Source: Pseudomonadaceae bacterium (GTDB lineage: Bacteria > Pseudomonadota > Gammaproteobacteria > Pseudomonadales > Pseudomonadaceae). From it: 64,000 bases of DNA. The position numbers were made by a program, and so were the translations under genes. Positions 43,340-53,471 of this stretch are shown here, in pieces. The first letter of the stretch is position 1. Each line of letters begins with the position of its first letter. Under the pieces are notes generated by a model, which was not told the DNA's origin, did not search any database, and saw nothing but the letters and a program-made list of their open reading frames with translations. Where the stretch lies: the NCBI GenBank assembly GCA_900766265.1, contig CAAFUS010000010.1, positions 62,001 through 126,000 on the forward strand, in the 5' to 3' direction.

Positions 43340-44200
43340 ATGGATCGCGTGAAAAATCTCTTGGAGCAGATCAAAAATCGCCTCGAAGAGCTTAACAAGG
43401 CCGAACGGAAAGTCGCCGAGATCATCCTGCGCGATCCGCAGCAGGCCACACGCTACAGCATCGCGGCCCTGGCCCAGGCGGCCAAGGTCAGCGAGCCGAC
43501 GGTCAACCGCTTCTGCCGCTCGTTCGGCGTTAGCGGCTACCCGGAGCTGAAGATCCAGCTGGCACAGAGCCTGGCCAGCGGAGCGGCGTACGTCAGCCGC
43601 GCGGTGGAGGCCAACGACGGCCCCCTCGCCTATACCCAGAAGATTTTCGGCAGCGCCATCGCCTCGCTCGACGCCGCCTGCCAGAGCCTGGACCCCGACA
43701 TGGTCAGCCGCGCAGTGGACCTGATGATCCAGGCGCGGCAGATCCATTTTTTCGGCCTCGGCGCCTCCGCACCCGTCGCGCTGGACGCGCAGCACAAGTT
43801 CTTTCGCTTCAACCTGCCGGTGACGGCCCACGCCGACGTACTGATGCAGCGCATGCTCGCGTCGGTGGCGCACACCGGGGACCTGTTCGTGATCATTTCC
43901 TACACCGGACGCACCCGCGAGTTGGTCGATGTGGCCAGCATGGCGCGCGACCAGGGCGCTTCGGTGCTGGGACTGACGGCGGCTGGCTCGCCGCTGGCCA
44001 AGGTGAGCACCCTGAGCCTGGACATCCCGCTGCCCGAAGACACCGACATCTATATGCCGATGACTTCGCGGATCATCCAGCTTACCGTCCTCGATGTGCT
44101 TGCGACAGGCGTGACCCTGCGCCGCGGCATCGACTTCCAGCCGCACCTGCGAAGAATCAAGGAAAGCCTGCTGGCCACCCGCTACCCCAGCGAGGAATAG
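43340..44200 (+). CDS. hexR: RpiR-family transcriptional repressor HexR
   Basis: A 286-aa regulator of glucose catabolism. The N-terminal HTH_6 domain (about 1-77; KVAEIILRDPQQATRYSIAALAQAAKVSEPTVNRFCRSFG) is followed by a SIS sugar-phosphate-binding domain (about 120-260; FFGLGASAPVALDAQHKFFR; ISYTGRTRELVDVA). AAAGGAAAAG precedes the ATG. It is divergent from the zwf-pgl-eda operon. Confidence 0.95.
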   Translation: MDRVKNLLEQIKNRLEELNKAERKVAEIILRDPQQATRYSIAALAQAAKVSEPTVNRFCRSFGVSGYPELKIQLAQSLASGAAYVSRAVEANDGPLAYTQKIFGSAIASLDAACQSLDPDMVSRAVDLMIQARQIHFFGLGASAPVALDAQHKFFRFNLPVTAHADVLMQRMLASVAHTGDLFVIISYTGRTRELVDVASMARDQGASVLGLTAAGSPLAKVSTLSLDIPLPEDTDIYMPMTSRIIQLTVLDVLATGVTLRRGIDFQPHLRRIKESLLATRYPSEE

Positions 44201-44202
44201 CA

Positions 44203-44227
44203 ATCGGGCCGCATGATGCGGCCCGAT
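44203..44227. terminator. Terminator-like hairpin between convergent hexR and the porin gene
   Basis: Perfect 11-bp stem ATCGGGCCGCA / TGCGGCCCGAT with a 3-base loop, 2 bases after the hexR stop. There is no T-run on the plus strand, so termination efficiency is uncertain. Confidence 0.6.
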
Positions 44228-44271
44228 CCGGAAGGCTTCAGCGAGAGGCTACCGCCCTCCCTCGCCCTCTA

Positions 44272-45501
44272 CTATTTCCACCAGTACTCCACCTGCACCC
44301 CGAAGTTCGAACCGTGGCGCGCATCGCCGAACGTACCGGTGTCGGACAACGCGCTGCCGGCCGCGATCAGGCTGGCGGCGCGCTGCGCCGCGGCGTTCCA
44401 CTCGGCATAGGTGTAGTAGACGCGCACTTCCGGACGCTCCCAGAAACCGGGACCAGCCGGCGACCATGTCGGCGCGATGGTGAACTTGGTTAGCTTGCGG
44501 GTGCCGCCGTCGGCGTCAACCTGATCGTGGCCGAGCTCGGTGACCAGCTTGAACTGGTTGGTGAAGGCATAGGTCGGGCGGATGCCCACCGACAGCCAGT
44601 CCTGGTCCGTGCCGTTCTCGCGGGTGTCCTTCTGGTACACCGCCTGAACCTGGCCACCAAATCGCGGCGTAACCTGCCAGTCGAAGAACTCGACCACGCG
44701 CCAGCTCTTGTTGTTGCGATCGAGCGTGACATCGCCGGTATAGCCCAGACCGGTGCCCGGACCACGCCCGTACTGCACGGCGAAGGTATTGCCACCGCCC
44801 AGGCCGAGGAAGTTGTCCTGCTTGTGCTGAACCGTCGCCGACCAGCCGCTGTTACTGTCGCTGCGGTCCGGATCGTCGATGTAGCTGATGCCGAACTCCA
44901 GCTCCCCGCCGGGGTTGGAATCGAAACCGCCTACGTTGAAGTCGTGGCGGTTGATGTACTCCTCCTGGAACACGTTGTCCTTGCGCGAGAAGGCATAACT
45001 GTACTTCAGGCCGCCGATTTCCATGTCCTCGATTCCCGCGCCCGTGGCGCTCTGGTTCCAGTAGTAGAAGTCGGAGATATGGATGTCGTTACGCTTGTAG
45101 AACCGGCGACCGGCCCAGAGCGACCCGTTGTAGAGCGCCGGGACCTTGCTCCATTCGGCGTACAGCTGGTTCATCCTGGCCCAGCCGTGATCGCCGGTGA
45201 ACCTGGGCGAGTAGTTGTATTCGTTGTACAGGGCGGCCATGCCTTCGATGCTCAGCACAGACCCATCGCCGAAGGTGAACAGATCATGGCGCAGGTCGAG
45301 TTCGGCGTACTGCTCGCATTCGTTGCCCAGGCGGTACTTGGATTGCGCGCCGGGAAGCTGGAAACAGGCCTGCTTGCCGCTGCTGGTAGACTCGCCGATC
45401 CCGCTACGCAGGTAACCGGTAAATTCGAGGGCATGTCCGGACAGGGGCAGCATTAGGCCAGCGACAGCCGCGGCGAGGCTTAGACGTGTAGTTTTATTCA
45501 T
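44272..45501 (-). CDS. Maltoporin-family (LamB-type) carbohydrate porin
   Basis: Outer-membrane sugar channel, 409 aa. A Sec signal peptide ends about residue 25 (LPLSGHA). The mature N-terminus LEFTGYLRSGIGES, ACFQLPGAQSKYRLGNECEQYAELDLRHD and WAGRRFYKRNDIHISDFYYWN are diagnostic of LamB, not OprB. The protein ends in aromatic VQVEYWWK, as outer-membrane barrels do (terminal K is slightly unusual). It follows the sugar ABC transporter genes, so it probably feeds glucose and maltose to them. The ATG at 45501 lies 5 bases from GGAG; a GTG at 45507 abuts it. Confidence 0.9.
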   Translation of the reverse strand: MNKTTRLSLAAAVAGLMLPLSGHALEFTGYLRSGIGESTSSGKQACFQLPGAQSKYRLGNECEQYAELDLRHDLFTFGDGSVLSIEGMAALYNEYNYSPRFTGDHGWARMNQLYAEWSKVPALYNGSLWAGRRFYKRNDIHISDFYYWNQSATGAGIEDMEIGGLKYSYAFSRKDNVFQEEYINRHDFNVGGFDSNPGGELEFGISYIDDPDRSDSNSGWSATVQHKQDNFLGLGGGNTFAVQYGRGPGTGLGYTGDVTLDRNNKSWRVVEFFDWQVTPRFGGQVQAVYQKDTRENGTDQDWLSVGIRPTYAFTNQFKLVTELGHDQVDADGGTRKLTKFTIAPTWSPAGPGFWERPEVRVYYTYAEWNAAAQRAASLIAAGSALSDTGTFGDARHGSNFGVQVEYWWK

Positions 45502-45507
45502 ATCCAC

Positions 45508-45697
45508 TCCGATGATTTTTTATTGTTCTACCGGGCCGTACCGCTTGCTACCTTGCCAATGGGCCCGTACTGCGCGCGTATCGAGCCCCGGAGGGCTCGT
45601 CTACCCCGGTTCGCCGCCGACGCCGCGGCCGTGAACCGGTTCGACCAATCAGGCCTGCGGGAGTGCTGCCGAGGCCTGGCTGATTCTGGTTCGCCGC
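45508..45697. other. Hairpin-rich gap between gtsD and the porin gene
   Basis: A 190-base gap. CGAGCCC-CGGA-GGGCTCG (45582-45599) is a perfect 7-bp hairpin; AATCAGGCCT faces AGGCCTGGCTGATT around 45648-45687 with a small bulge. Neither is followed by a T-run. They could damp or protect the transcript between transporter and porin. Confidence 0.5.
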
Positions 45698-46858
<1,161 letters not shown>

Positions 46859-46866
46859 CTCTGCTC

Positions 46867-47712
46867 CTAACCCTTGACGGCGCCGGCAGTCAGCCCGCGC
46901 AGGAAATACTTGCCGGCGAGGACGTACACCACCAGCGTAGGCAGCCCGGCGATCATCGCCGCAGCCATGTCGACGTTATATTCCTTGACGCCGGTGCTGG
47001 TGTTGACCAAGTTGTTCAGCGCCACCGTGATCGGCTGGCTGTCGCCGCTGGCGAACACCACGCCGAAGAGAAAGTCGTTCCAGATCTGGGTGAACTGCCA
47101 GATCAGGCAGACCATGATGGTCGGCACCGACATCGGCAGAAGGATCTTCGCGAAGATGGTGAAGAACCCCGCCCCGTCGAGCCGCGCCGCCCGCACGAGC
47201 GCATCAGGCACGCTGACGTAGAAGTTGCGAAAGAACAGCGTCGTGAAGGCAAGGCCGTAGACCAGGTGCACCAGCACCAGACCCGGCGTGGTGTTGGCCA
47301 GGCCGAGCTGGCCCAGCGTGAACGAGGCCGGCAGCAGAATCACCTGGAACGGCAGGAAGCAGCCGAACAGCAGCAGCCCGAAGAACAGCTGCGATCCGCG
47401 GAAACGCCACATGGACAGGACATAGCCGTTGAGGGCGCCCAGCAACGTCGAAATGATCACAGCCGGAATGGTGATCTTCACCGAGTTCCAGAAATAGCCG
47501 CCGACCGCATCCCAGGCCTTGATCCAGCCGATCACCGTCAGCGCCTCGGGCCACGACAGCAGGTTGCCGGTGCGAATGTCCTCGGGCGTCTTGAAACTGG
47601 TCAGCAGCATCACCACCAGCGGCACCAGGTACAGCGCCACGGCGCCGATCAGCACCGCGTAGATGGCGATCCGGCTGAATGTCAGGCGCTTCTGGCCTAC
47701 CAGACTAGTCAT
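46867..47712 (-). CDS. Sugar ABC transporter permease 2 (GtsC/GltG type)
   Basis: A 281-aa MalG-like permease with six membrane segments. The EAA loop PDALVRAARLDGAGFFTIFAKILLP contacts the ATPase. It overlaps the upstream permease gene by 8 bases. Placed in the glucose operon by neighbours and homology to carbohydrate permeases. Confidence 0.93.
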   Translation of the reverse strand: MTSLVGQKRLTFSRIAIYAVLIGAVALYLVPLVVMLLTSFKTPEDIRTGNLLSWPEALTVIGWIKAWDAVGGYFWNSVKITIPAVIISTLLGALNGYVLSMWRFRGSQLFFGLLLFGCFLPFQVILLPASFTLGQLGLANTTPGLVLVHLVYGLAFTTLFFRNFYVSVPDALVRAARLDGAGFFTIFAKILLPMSVPTIMVCLIWQFTQIWNDFLFGVVFASGDSQPITVALNNLVNTSTGVKEYNVDMAAAMIAGLPTLVVYVLAGKYFLRGLTAGAVKG

Positions 47713-48613
47713 GGCGCTTGTTCCTCAGTTCCGAATACAGGTAAGGCACCACGATCGCCATCACCGCGCCGAGCATCAACATGGCGCTCGCCGCACCGAG
47801 GCCCATCTGGCCGCGAGTGAAGGTGTGGGCGTACATGAACACCGCCGGCAGGTCGGAGGCATAGCCGGGGCCGCCTGCGGTCATCGCCGCTACCAGGTCG
47901 AAGCTCTTGATCGCGATGTGCGCGAGGATCATCAGCGCGCTGAAGAACACCGGCCGCAGGCTCGGCAGCACGATGCGCAGGTAGATACTCGGCAGGCTCG
48001 CGCCGTCGACCTGCGCGGCGCGGATGATCGACTGATCGACGCCCCGCAGGCCTGCCAGAAAAAGCGCCATGACGAATCCGGACGCCTGCCACACCGCGGC
48101 GATGACCAGGCAATAGACGACCCGGTCCGGATCGACCAGCCAGTCGAAGCGAAACCCTTCCCAGCCCCAGTCGCGCAGCATCTTGTCGATGCCCAGCCCG
48201 GGGTTGAGCAGCCACTTCCACGCCGTGCCGGTCACGATCATCGACAGTGCCATGGGGTAGAGGTAGACCGTGCGGATGAATCCTTCTCGGCGAATCCGCT
48301 GATCGAGCAACACCGCCAACAGGACGCCGATGACCAGGCTGATGGTGATGAACAGCCCACCGAAGACCAGCAGGTTTTTGCTCGCCACCCACCAGCGGTC
48401 GTTGTTCCAGAGCCGCTCGTACTGCAGCAGACCGACCCATTTATAGCTGGGCATGAAGCGCGAGTTGGTGAATGACAGGAGGAAGGTCCAGAAGATATAG
48501 CCGTAGAAGCCAACCAGAACGATGAGCATGCTGGGCGCCAGTACCAGCTTGGGCAGCCAGCGCTGCAGCGCATCCAGGGGCGATGCTTTGATGAATACAG
48601 CCGTCGAGCTCAT
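47705..48613 (-). CDS. Sugar ABC transporter permease 1 (GtsB/GltF type)
   Basis: A 302-aa MalF-like permease with six membrane segments and the EAA loop DQSIIRAAQVDGASLPSIYLRIVLP. GGAG lies 7 bases before the ATG at 48613 (MSSTAVFIK); the upstream in-frame ATG at 48625 overlaps that ribosome site. It is separated from gtsA by 159 bases with two hairpins. Confidence 0.92.
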   Translation of the reverse strand: MSSTAVFIKASPLDALQRWLPKLVLAPSMLIVLVGFYGYIFWTFLLSFTNSRFMPSYKWVGLLQYERLWNNDRWWVASKNLLVFGGLFITISLVIGVLLAVLLDQRIRREGFIRTVYLYPMALSMIVTGTAWKWLLNPGLGIDKMLRDWGWEGFRFDWLVDPDRVVYCLVIAAVWQASGFVMALFLAGLRGVDQSIIRAAQVDGASLPSIYLRIVLPSLRPVFFSALMILAHIAIKSFDLVAAMTAGGPGYASDLPAVFMYAHTFTRGQMGLGAASAMLMLGAVMAIVVPYLYSELRNKRHD

Positions 48614-48704
48614 GCACAGCTCCATCGATTAACCCGAAAAAGACACGGTTGCCTTACTGCCCGCCTACAGACGGATCGCAGGGTCGCGACCGCAGGCGAC
48701 AGGG

Positions 48705-48725
48705 CACGGCGCCTGGCGGCGCCGT
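48705..48725 (-). other. Stable intercistronic hairpin between gtsA and gtsB
   Basis: Perfect 9-bp stem CACGGCGCC / GGCGCCGTG with a four-base loop and no T-run. Together with the next element it would block 3'-to-5' decay of the binding-protein message. Confidence 0.65.
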
Positions 48726-48737
48726 GGGTATACGAAT

Positions 48738-48765
48738 AAAAAGCGGACCGCGGAGACCGTGGCCC
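48738..48765 (-). terminator. Attenuator-like terminator directly after gtsA
   Basis: On the minus strand, GGGCCACGG / CCGCGGTCC (9 positions, one mismatch, one G-U pair) with loop TCT is followed by GC and TTTTT. It starts 8 bases after the gtsA stop. A leaky terminator here would give more binding protein than permease. Confidence 0.65.
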
Positions 48766-48772
48766 GAACGCC

Positions 48773-50026
48773 CTACTGAACCGCTTCGATCGCCGCGGCG
48801 AGCTGCTGGGCAGCCTTCTGGGGATCGCCGTTGGGATCGTTGAAGAAGTTGGTGACCACATCGAACACCGCGCCCTGCACGTAACTGGAGGCGGCCATGC
48901 CGTGGGCCAGGCTCGGTTGCAGACCGGCGCCCTGGGCGGCGGCCTTGAAGTCCTTCATCGACTGCTGGGCGCAGGCGTCGAACTCGCTCATATCCTGATC
49001 CAGGCGAACCGGAATTGACCCCTTGTTCTGGTTGAAGAACTGCTGGAATTCAGGCTCCAGAACGGTGCGCGCCAGGTCTTCCTGGGCCTTGCGGTTGTCC
49101 GCGTTGCTCAGCTTGAACATCGCCAGCGAATCGATGTTGTAGGCGAAGCTGCCCTGGGTGCCGGGAAATGGCAGACACTGGTAGTCCTTGCCGGCGACCT
49201 TGTTGGCGGCGCTCCACTCGCTCTTGGCCCAGTCGCCCATGATCTGCATGCCGGCCTTGCCGTTGATCACCAGAGATGTCGCGCTGTTCCAGTCGCGCCC
49301 GGCTGCATCGGGATCGACGTAGCCGCGCAGCTTCTTCAAGGCGGTGAAGGCCTGGACCATCTTGTCGCCGGTCAGGGTGTCGCGATCGAGTTCGACGAAC
49401 GCCTTGTGGTAGTCATCGGGCCCCAGCACCGAGAGGACCAGGTCCTCGAACACGGTGCCGTCCTGCCAGGGCTGGCCGCCATGGGCCAGCGGCATGAAGC
49501 CTGCAGCCTTGAGCTTGTCGGCCGCGGCGAAGAATTCGTCGAGGGTCTTGGGCGGCGTGGCGCCGGCCTTCTCGAACACCTCGGGATTGATCCACAGCCA
49601 GTTGACGCGATGGACGTTGACCGGAACGGCCACGTAATCGCCGTCGTACTTCATCACCTCGGCAACCTGCGCGGGCAGCAGCTCGTCCCAGTTGGCCTTT
49701 TCGGCGACATCGTTGAGGTCGGTGAGCAAACCCAGCTCGCCCCACTCCTGGATGTCCGGTCCCTTGATCTGGGCAGCGGCGGGTGGGTTGCCGGAAACGG
49801 CGCGGGTCTTAAGAACGGTCATCGCCGCTTCGCCACCGCCACCGGCGACCGCGAAATCTTTCCAGGTATGGCCCTGGGCTTCGACCAGTTTCTGCAGCGT
49901 ATCGGCGGCTCGCTTCTCACCACCGGAGGTCCACCAGTGGAGGACTTCGACTTCACCGGCGTGGGCAGCAAACGGGAGGATGGAGGCGAGAGAAACGGCA
50001 GCGGCCAAACGATGGATCGCGTTCAT
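48773..50026 (-). CDS. Glucose ABC transporter substrate-binding protein (GtsA/GltB type)
   Basis: A 417-aa periplasmic sugar-binding protein. A Sec signal peptide (MNAIHRLAAAVSLASILPFAAHA) is cleaved before GEVEVLHWWTSGGE. The body is a MalE-like family 1 SBP (INGKAGMQIMGDWAKSEW; PFPGTQGSFAYNIDSL). The ATG at 50026 follows AAAGGAACC. It is the first transporter gene, downstream of the gtrS/gltR pair that responds to glucose-derived signals. Confidence 0.94.
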   Translation of the reverse strand: MNAIHRLAAAVSLASILPFAAHAGEVEVLHWWTSGGEKRAADTLQKLVEAQGHTWKDFAVAGGGGEAAMTVLKTRAVSGNPPAAAQIKGPDIQEWGELGLLTDLNDVAEKANWDELLPAQVAEVMKYDGDYVAVPVNVHRVNWLWINPEVFEKAGATPPKTLDEFFAAADKLKAAGFMPLAHGGQPWQDGTVFEDLVLSVLGPDDYHKAFVELDRDTLTGDKMVQAFTALKKLRGYVDPDAAGRDWNSATSLVINGKAGMQIMGDWAKSEWSAANKVAGKDYQCLPFPGTQGSFAYNIDSLAMFKLSNADNRKAQEDLARTVLEPEFQQFFNQNKGSIPVRLDQDMSEFDACAQQSMKDFKAAAQGAGLQPSLAHGMAASSYVQGAVFDVVTNFFNDPNGDPQKAAQQLAAAIEAVQ

Positions 50027-50189
50027 GAGGGTTCCTTTCTTCTTTTTATCGAGGCAAGTCGGCGCTTGCGTTGCTCGGATTGTAAGCATCGCCCGGTGGC
50101 GACCGGGTAACGAATGGATGGAGGAAAGTCACAGGCTTGTTACAAAGCGGCACGGCTCCGGCACCGGTTAGATCCGCGGAACGCCCCTC

Positions 50190-51656
50190 TCAGTCGCCGT
50201 TTCGCGGCAAGCTAAGGGTTACCCGCAACCCCCGCCCGGGCAGGTTGCGCAAGCTGATTTCACCGCCATGGGCGTGGGCGATGTTGCGCGCGATACCCAG
50301 CCCCAGTCCGTACCCGGGTTGCTGCCCGGACAGCCTGAAATGCGGCTCGAACACCTGCTGCAGACGCGGCTCCGGTACGCCGGGCCCTTCGTCGTCGACA
50401 TGCAGGACGAACACTTGACCGTCGTCCTCGATGGTCAGGTGCGCCTTCTCGCCGTACTTCAGGGCATTGTCCAGGAGGTTGCCCAGGCAGCGCTTGAGGG
50501 CCAGCGGCTTGCCGGGGTAAGGCGCCACCGCGCGTCCGCTCAGCGTGACCTGGCCGGTCCCGGAGGGTGCGAGGTAAGGCTCGGTCACGCAGTCGATGAG
50601 CAGGTTCAGGTCCAGCGGCTCGATGTTCTCGTGGATATCGGTGTCCTTCACGCATTGCAGCGCGCCCTTGACCAGCAGTTCGAGTTCGTCGAGATCGCGG
50701 GTGAACTTGGCCTGCAGCGCCTCGTCCTCGAGCAACTCGACCCGCAGGCGCAAGCGGGTGATGGGTGTGCGCAGGTCATGCGAGATCGCGCTGAACAGCT
50801 GGCTGCGCTCGCTCAGGTAGCGGCCGATACGCTCGCGCATGGCGTTGAAGGCCCGGCTGACCTCCACCACCTCGCTGCCGCCCGCCTCGGCCAGTGGCTC
50901 GATCTCGCTTCCCAGGGACATCTCCCGCGCCGCCCGGGCCAGCCGCTTGAGCGGCCGGCTCTGCCAGTGCACCAGCACACCGATGAATAGCAGCAGAAAG
51001 AAACTGGTGAAGACGATGAACCACAACTGCTGCGCGGGCAGGCCCTCATCCTCGAGACTCACGTAAGGTGCCGGCATCAGCGAGGCGAGATAGAGCCACT
51101 CGTGCGGCGCGATCTCGATCTGCGTCACCAGCACCGGTGGATTCAGCGGCTCCAGACTCAAGGCATAGTGCGCCCAGGAGCGTGGCAGCTCGTCGAGCTT
51201 CAGGCCACTGTTGAAGATGCGCAGGTCGTCGGGACTGACGAAGCTCACCGAGAGCTCGATGTTCTTGCCCAGACGGTCATGCAGAACCTGCTCGACCGCT
51301 TCGAGCACGGCACGCTTGCGTGGTGTGGCCGGAAGCACCTGCATGTCCAGCGGCTGGGCGTTCAGCGACACGAAGAAACGGGTGCCGCCCATGCTACGCA
51401 GCTGGTCGAGTACCAGCGGACGGTAGCCGAGCGGCAGCGAGCGAAAGTAGCTGACGCTGGCGGCCATCGAGTGAGCCAGGCTGCGCGAGCTGGTCAGCAC
51501 CCCTTCCATCTGGCTGGCGCGCAGCTGCGAGGCCCAGATCAGGCTGGACAAGGTCTGGGCCATCAGCACCGCTAGCAGCGTCAGCAGGAGCATCCTGCCA
51601 AGCAGCGAGCGCGGCACCAGGCGGCGCAGACCACGGCGTACCGCCTCAGTGCGCAT
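50190..51656 (-). CDS. gtrS: Sensor histidine kinase of the glucose two-component system (GtrS/GltS)
   Basis: A 488-aa inner-membrane kinase. Two membrane segments (about 20-42 and 212-230) bracket a periplasmic domain of about 170 aa, then HAMP, HisKA with the H-box FSAISHDLRTPITRLR, and HATPase with NLLDNALKYG, DEGPGVP and GYGLGLGIA. In P. aeruginosa GtrS senses 2-ketogluconate/6-phosphogluconate and activates GltR. It overlaps gltR by 11 bases. Confidence 0.9.
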   Translation of the reverse strand: MRTEAVRRGLRRLVPRSLLGRMLLLTLLAVLMAQTLSSLIWASQLRASQMEGVLTSSRSLAHSMAASVSYFRSLPLGYRPLVLDQLRSMGGTRFFVSLNAQPLDMQVLPATPRKRAVLEAVEQVLHDRLGKNIELSVSFVSPDDLRIFNSGLKLDELPRSWAHYALSLEPLNPPVLVTQIEIAPHEWLYLASLMPAPYVSLEDEGLPAQQLWFIVFTSFFLLLFIGVLVHWQSRPLKRLARAAREMSLGSEIEPLAEAGGSEVVEVSRAFNAMRERIGRYLSERSQLFSAISHDLRTPITRLRLRVELLEDEALQAKFTRDLDELELLVKGALQCVKDTDIHENIEPLDLNLLIDCVTEPYLAPSGTGQVTLSGRAVAPYPGKPLALKRCLGNLLDNALKYGEKAHLTIEDDGQVFVLHVDDEGPGVPEPRLQQVFEPHFRLSGQQPGYGLGLGIARNIAHAHGGEISLRNLPGRGLRVTLSLPRNGD

Positions 51657-52377
51657 CGTTGCAGGGCACCACGCTCGCGGCGAGCAGGTAGCCCGCGCCG
51701 CGCACGGTACGGATCAGCCGGGGCGGCTTGCCGGTATCGCGCAGCCGCTGCCGGAGCCGACTGACCGCCATGTCGACGATGCGCTCGAGCGGCATCACCT
51801 CCCGGCCACGGGTCGCGTTGGCGATGGTGTCGCGGTCGAGGATGTGCTGCGGATGGTCGAGGAACAGCCTGAGCAGGGCGAAGTCCGCGCCGGACAGGAA
51901 CACTTCTTCACCGTCGACATGGAACAGCCGATGGCTGATCAGATCCAGCCGCCAATCGTCGAAGGCCAGCACGTCGCTGGCCGGCTGCTCGACGTACTGC
52001 GCGCGGCGCAGCAACGCCTTGATCCGCGCCAGCAGCTCACGCGGACTGAAGGGCTTGCCCAGGTAGTCGTCGGCGCCCAGTTCGAGGCCGATGATGCGGT
52101 CGGCCTCATCGGAGCTGGCAGTGAGCATGATCACCGGCACGCGAGCGAACCGCTGGTGCTCACGTACCCAGCGGCACAGGCTGAAGCCGTCCTCGTCGGG
52201 CAGCATCACATCGAGGATCACCAGGCTCGCCGGCTCGTCCAGCAGCGCCTGGCGAAAGCCCGCGCCGTCGGCGACGGCCCTTACCTGAAACCCGGAGCGG
52301 CTGAGGTAAGCCTGCAGCAACTCGCGGATTTCCTGATCGTCGTCGACGAGCAAGATGGATTTTCCAGCATGGGTCAC
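51646..52377 (-). CDS. gltR: Response regulator GltR (OmpR family)
   Basis: A 243-aa receiver plus winged-helix DNA-binding regulator. ILLVDDDQEI supplies the acidic pocket, VILDVMLPDEDG the phospho-accepting Asp, KPFSPREL the conserved Lys. The C-terminal domain shows RDTIANATRGREVMPLERIVDMAVSRLRQRL. A GTG start at 52377 is chosen: AAGGGA is 6 bases away and no upstream in-frame start has homology. It controls glucose transport genes with GtrS. Confidence 0.92.
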   Translation of the reverse strand: MTHAGKSILLVDDDQEIRELLQAYLSRSGFQVRAVADGAGFRQALLDEPASLVILDVMLPDEDGFSLCRWVREHQRFARVPVIMLTASSDEADRIIGLELGADDYLGKPFSPRELLARIKALLRRAQYVEQPASDVLAFDDWRLDLISHRLFHVDGEEVFLSGADFALLRLFLDHPQHILDRDTIANATRGREVMPLERIVDMAVSRLRQRLRDTGKPPRLIRTVRGAGYLLAASVVPCNDAH

Positions 52378-52508
52378 GATGAATCCCTTCTTGTTCTTGT
52401 CACTAGAACAGTAGCGTCCAGCCGGCAAATTTGCAGGCCGGACGGCTCAGACCACGAAGATGGCGCGGTATTCCCCGCTCGACCGATTTTCGTGACGCAT
52501 GCCCGAAC

Positions 52509-53471
52509 TCAGGCCCCTTCCAGCCGCTGCTGCAAGGCAACACCGGCGCCCTCGAGCCCCGGGTACTCGGCCGTGACCAGCCACACCGGGATCCTCTCGA
52601 AGTAAGGCATCATGAAGCCCTTGTCGCAAAAACTCTCCCGGAAGCCGCTGCCAAGGAAAAAGTCGACGAAACGCGGCACGATACCGCCGACGATGTACAC
52701 GCCGCCACGGGCGCCAGTGGTCAGCACGTTGTCACCGGCGATGCGCCCCAGCCAGATGCAGAACTGCTGCAGAACCTGAGCCGCATAAGGCTCGCCGGCA
52801 AGCGCGGCCTCGGTGACCTGCGCCGCCGATTCCAGCTCGGCCTTGCGCCCATCGAGGCGGCTGCAGGTCCGGTACAGGCGCAGCAGGCCGCTTCCACTGA
52901 GGACCGCCTCGGCGTTAACGTGCCCCAGCTCCTCATGCAGCAGCCCCCAGAGCGCCGCCTCGCGCGCAGAGCCGACCGGCAGGCAGACGTGCCCACCCTC
53001 GCCCGGGAGCGCACGCCAGCCGACCCCGTCAAGCGGCAGCAAGGTGGCCACGCCAAGCCCGGTGCCCGGCCCGATCACCAACCGTGCGCGCCCAGCCTCC
53101 GGCTCACCCTCGCACACGGTGACCCGCTCACCCTCGTGCAGGCGGGTCATGCCCAGCGCCATGGCGCTGAAATCGTTGATCAGCAGCAGCTCCGCCAGGC
53201 CGAGGTCTTCGCAGAACGCACGCCGGCTCAGGCGCCAATGGTTGTTGGTAAAGCGGAACTCCTCGCCCTCCACGGGCCCCGCGCAAGCCAGGCAGACCGC
53301 CCGCAGCGAGTCGACCGGCTGCCCGACCTCATCGAGGTACGCCCGGATCGCTGCTTCCGGATTGGCATGGGCGGCGGTCTGCATCACACGGATCGACTCC
53401 AGCTTCTGATCGCGCCACAGCGCGAAGCGAGCGTTGGTCCCGCCGATATCGCCTACCAGAGCAATGCTCAC
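52509..53471 (-). CDS. glk: Glucokinase
   Basis: Phosphorylates glucose with ATP in the cytoplasm; 320 aa, bacterial Glk type without a ROK zinc motif. LVGDIGGTNARFAL is phosphate-binding motif 1, LLINDFSAMALG holds the catalytic Asp, VIGPGTGLGVA binds ATP phosphates and PGEGGHV follows. It overlaps edd by 4 bases and is co-transcribed with it. Confidence 0.95.
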   Translation of the reverse strand: MSIALVGDIGGTNARFALWRDQKLESIRVMQTAAHANPEAAIRAYLDEVGQPVDSLRAVCLACAGPVEGEEFRFTNNHWRLSRRAFCEDLGLAELLLINDFSAMALGMTRLHEGERVTVCEGEPEAGRARLVIGPGTGLGVATLLPLDGVGWRALPGEGGHVCLPVGSAREAALWGLLHEELGHVNAEAVLSGSGLLRLYRTCSRLDGRKAELESAAQVTEAALAGEPYAAQVLQQFCIWLGRIAGDNVLTTGARGGVYIVGGIVPRFVDFFLGSGFRESFCDKGFMMPYFERIPVWLVTAEYPGLEGAGVALQQRLEGA

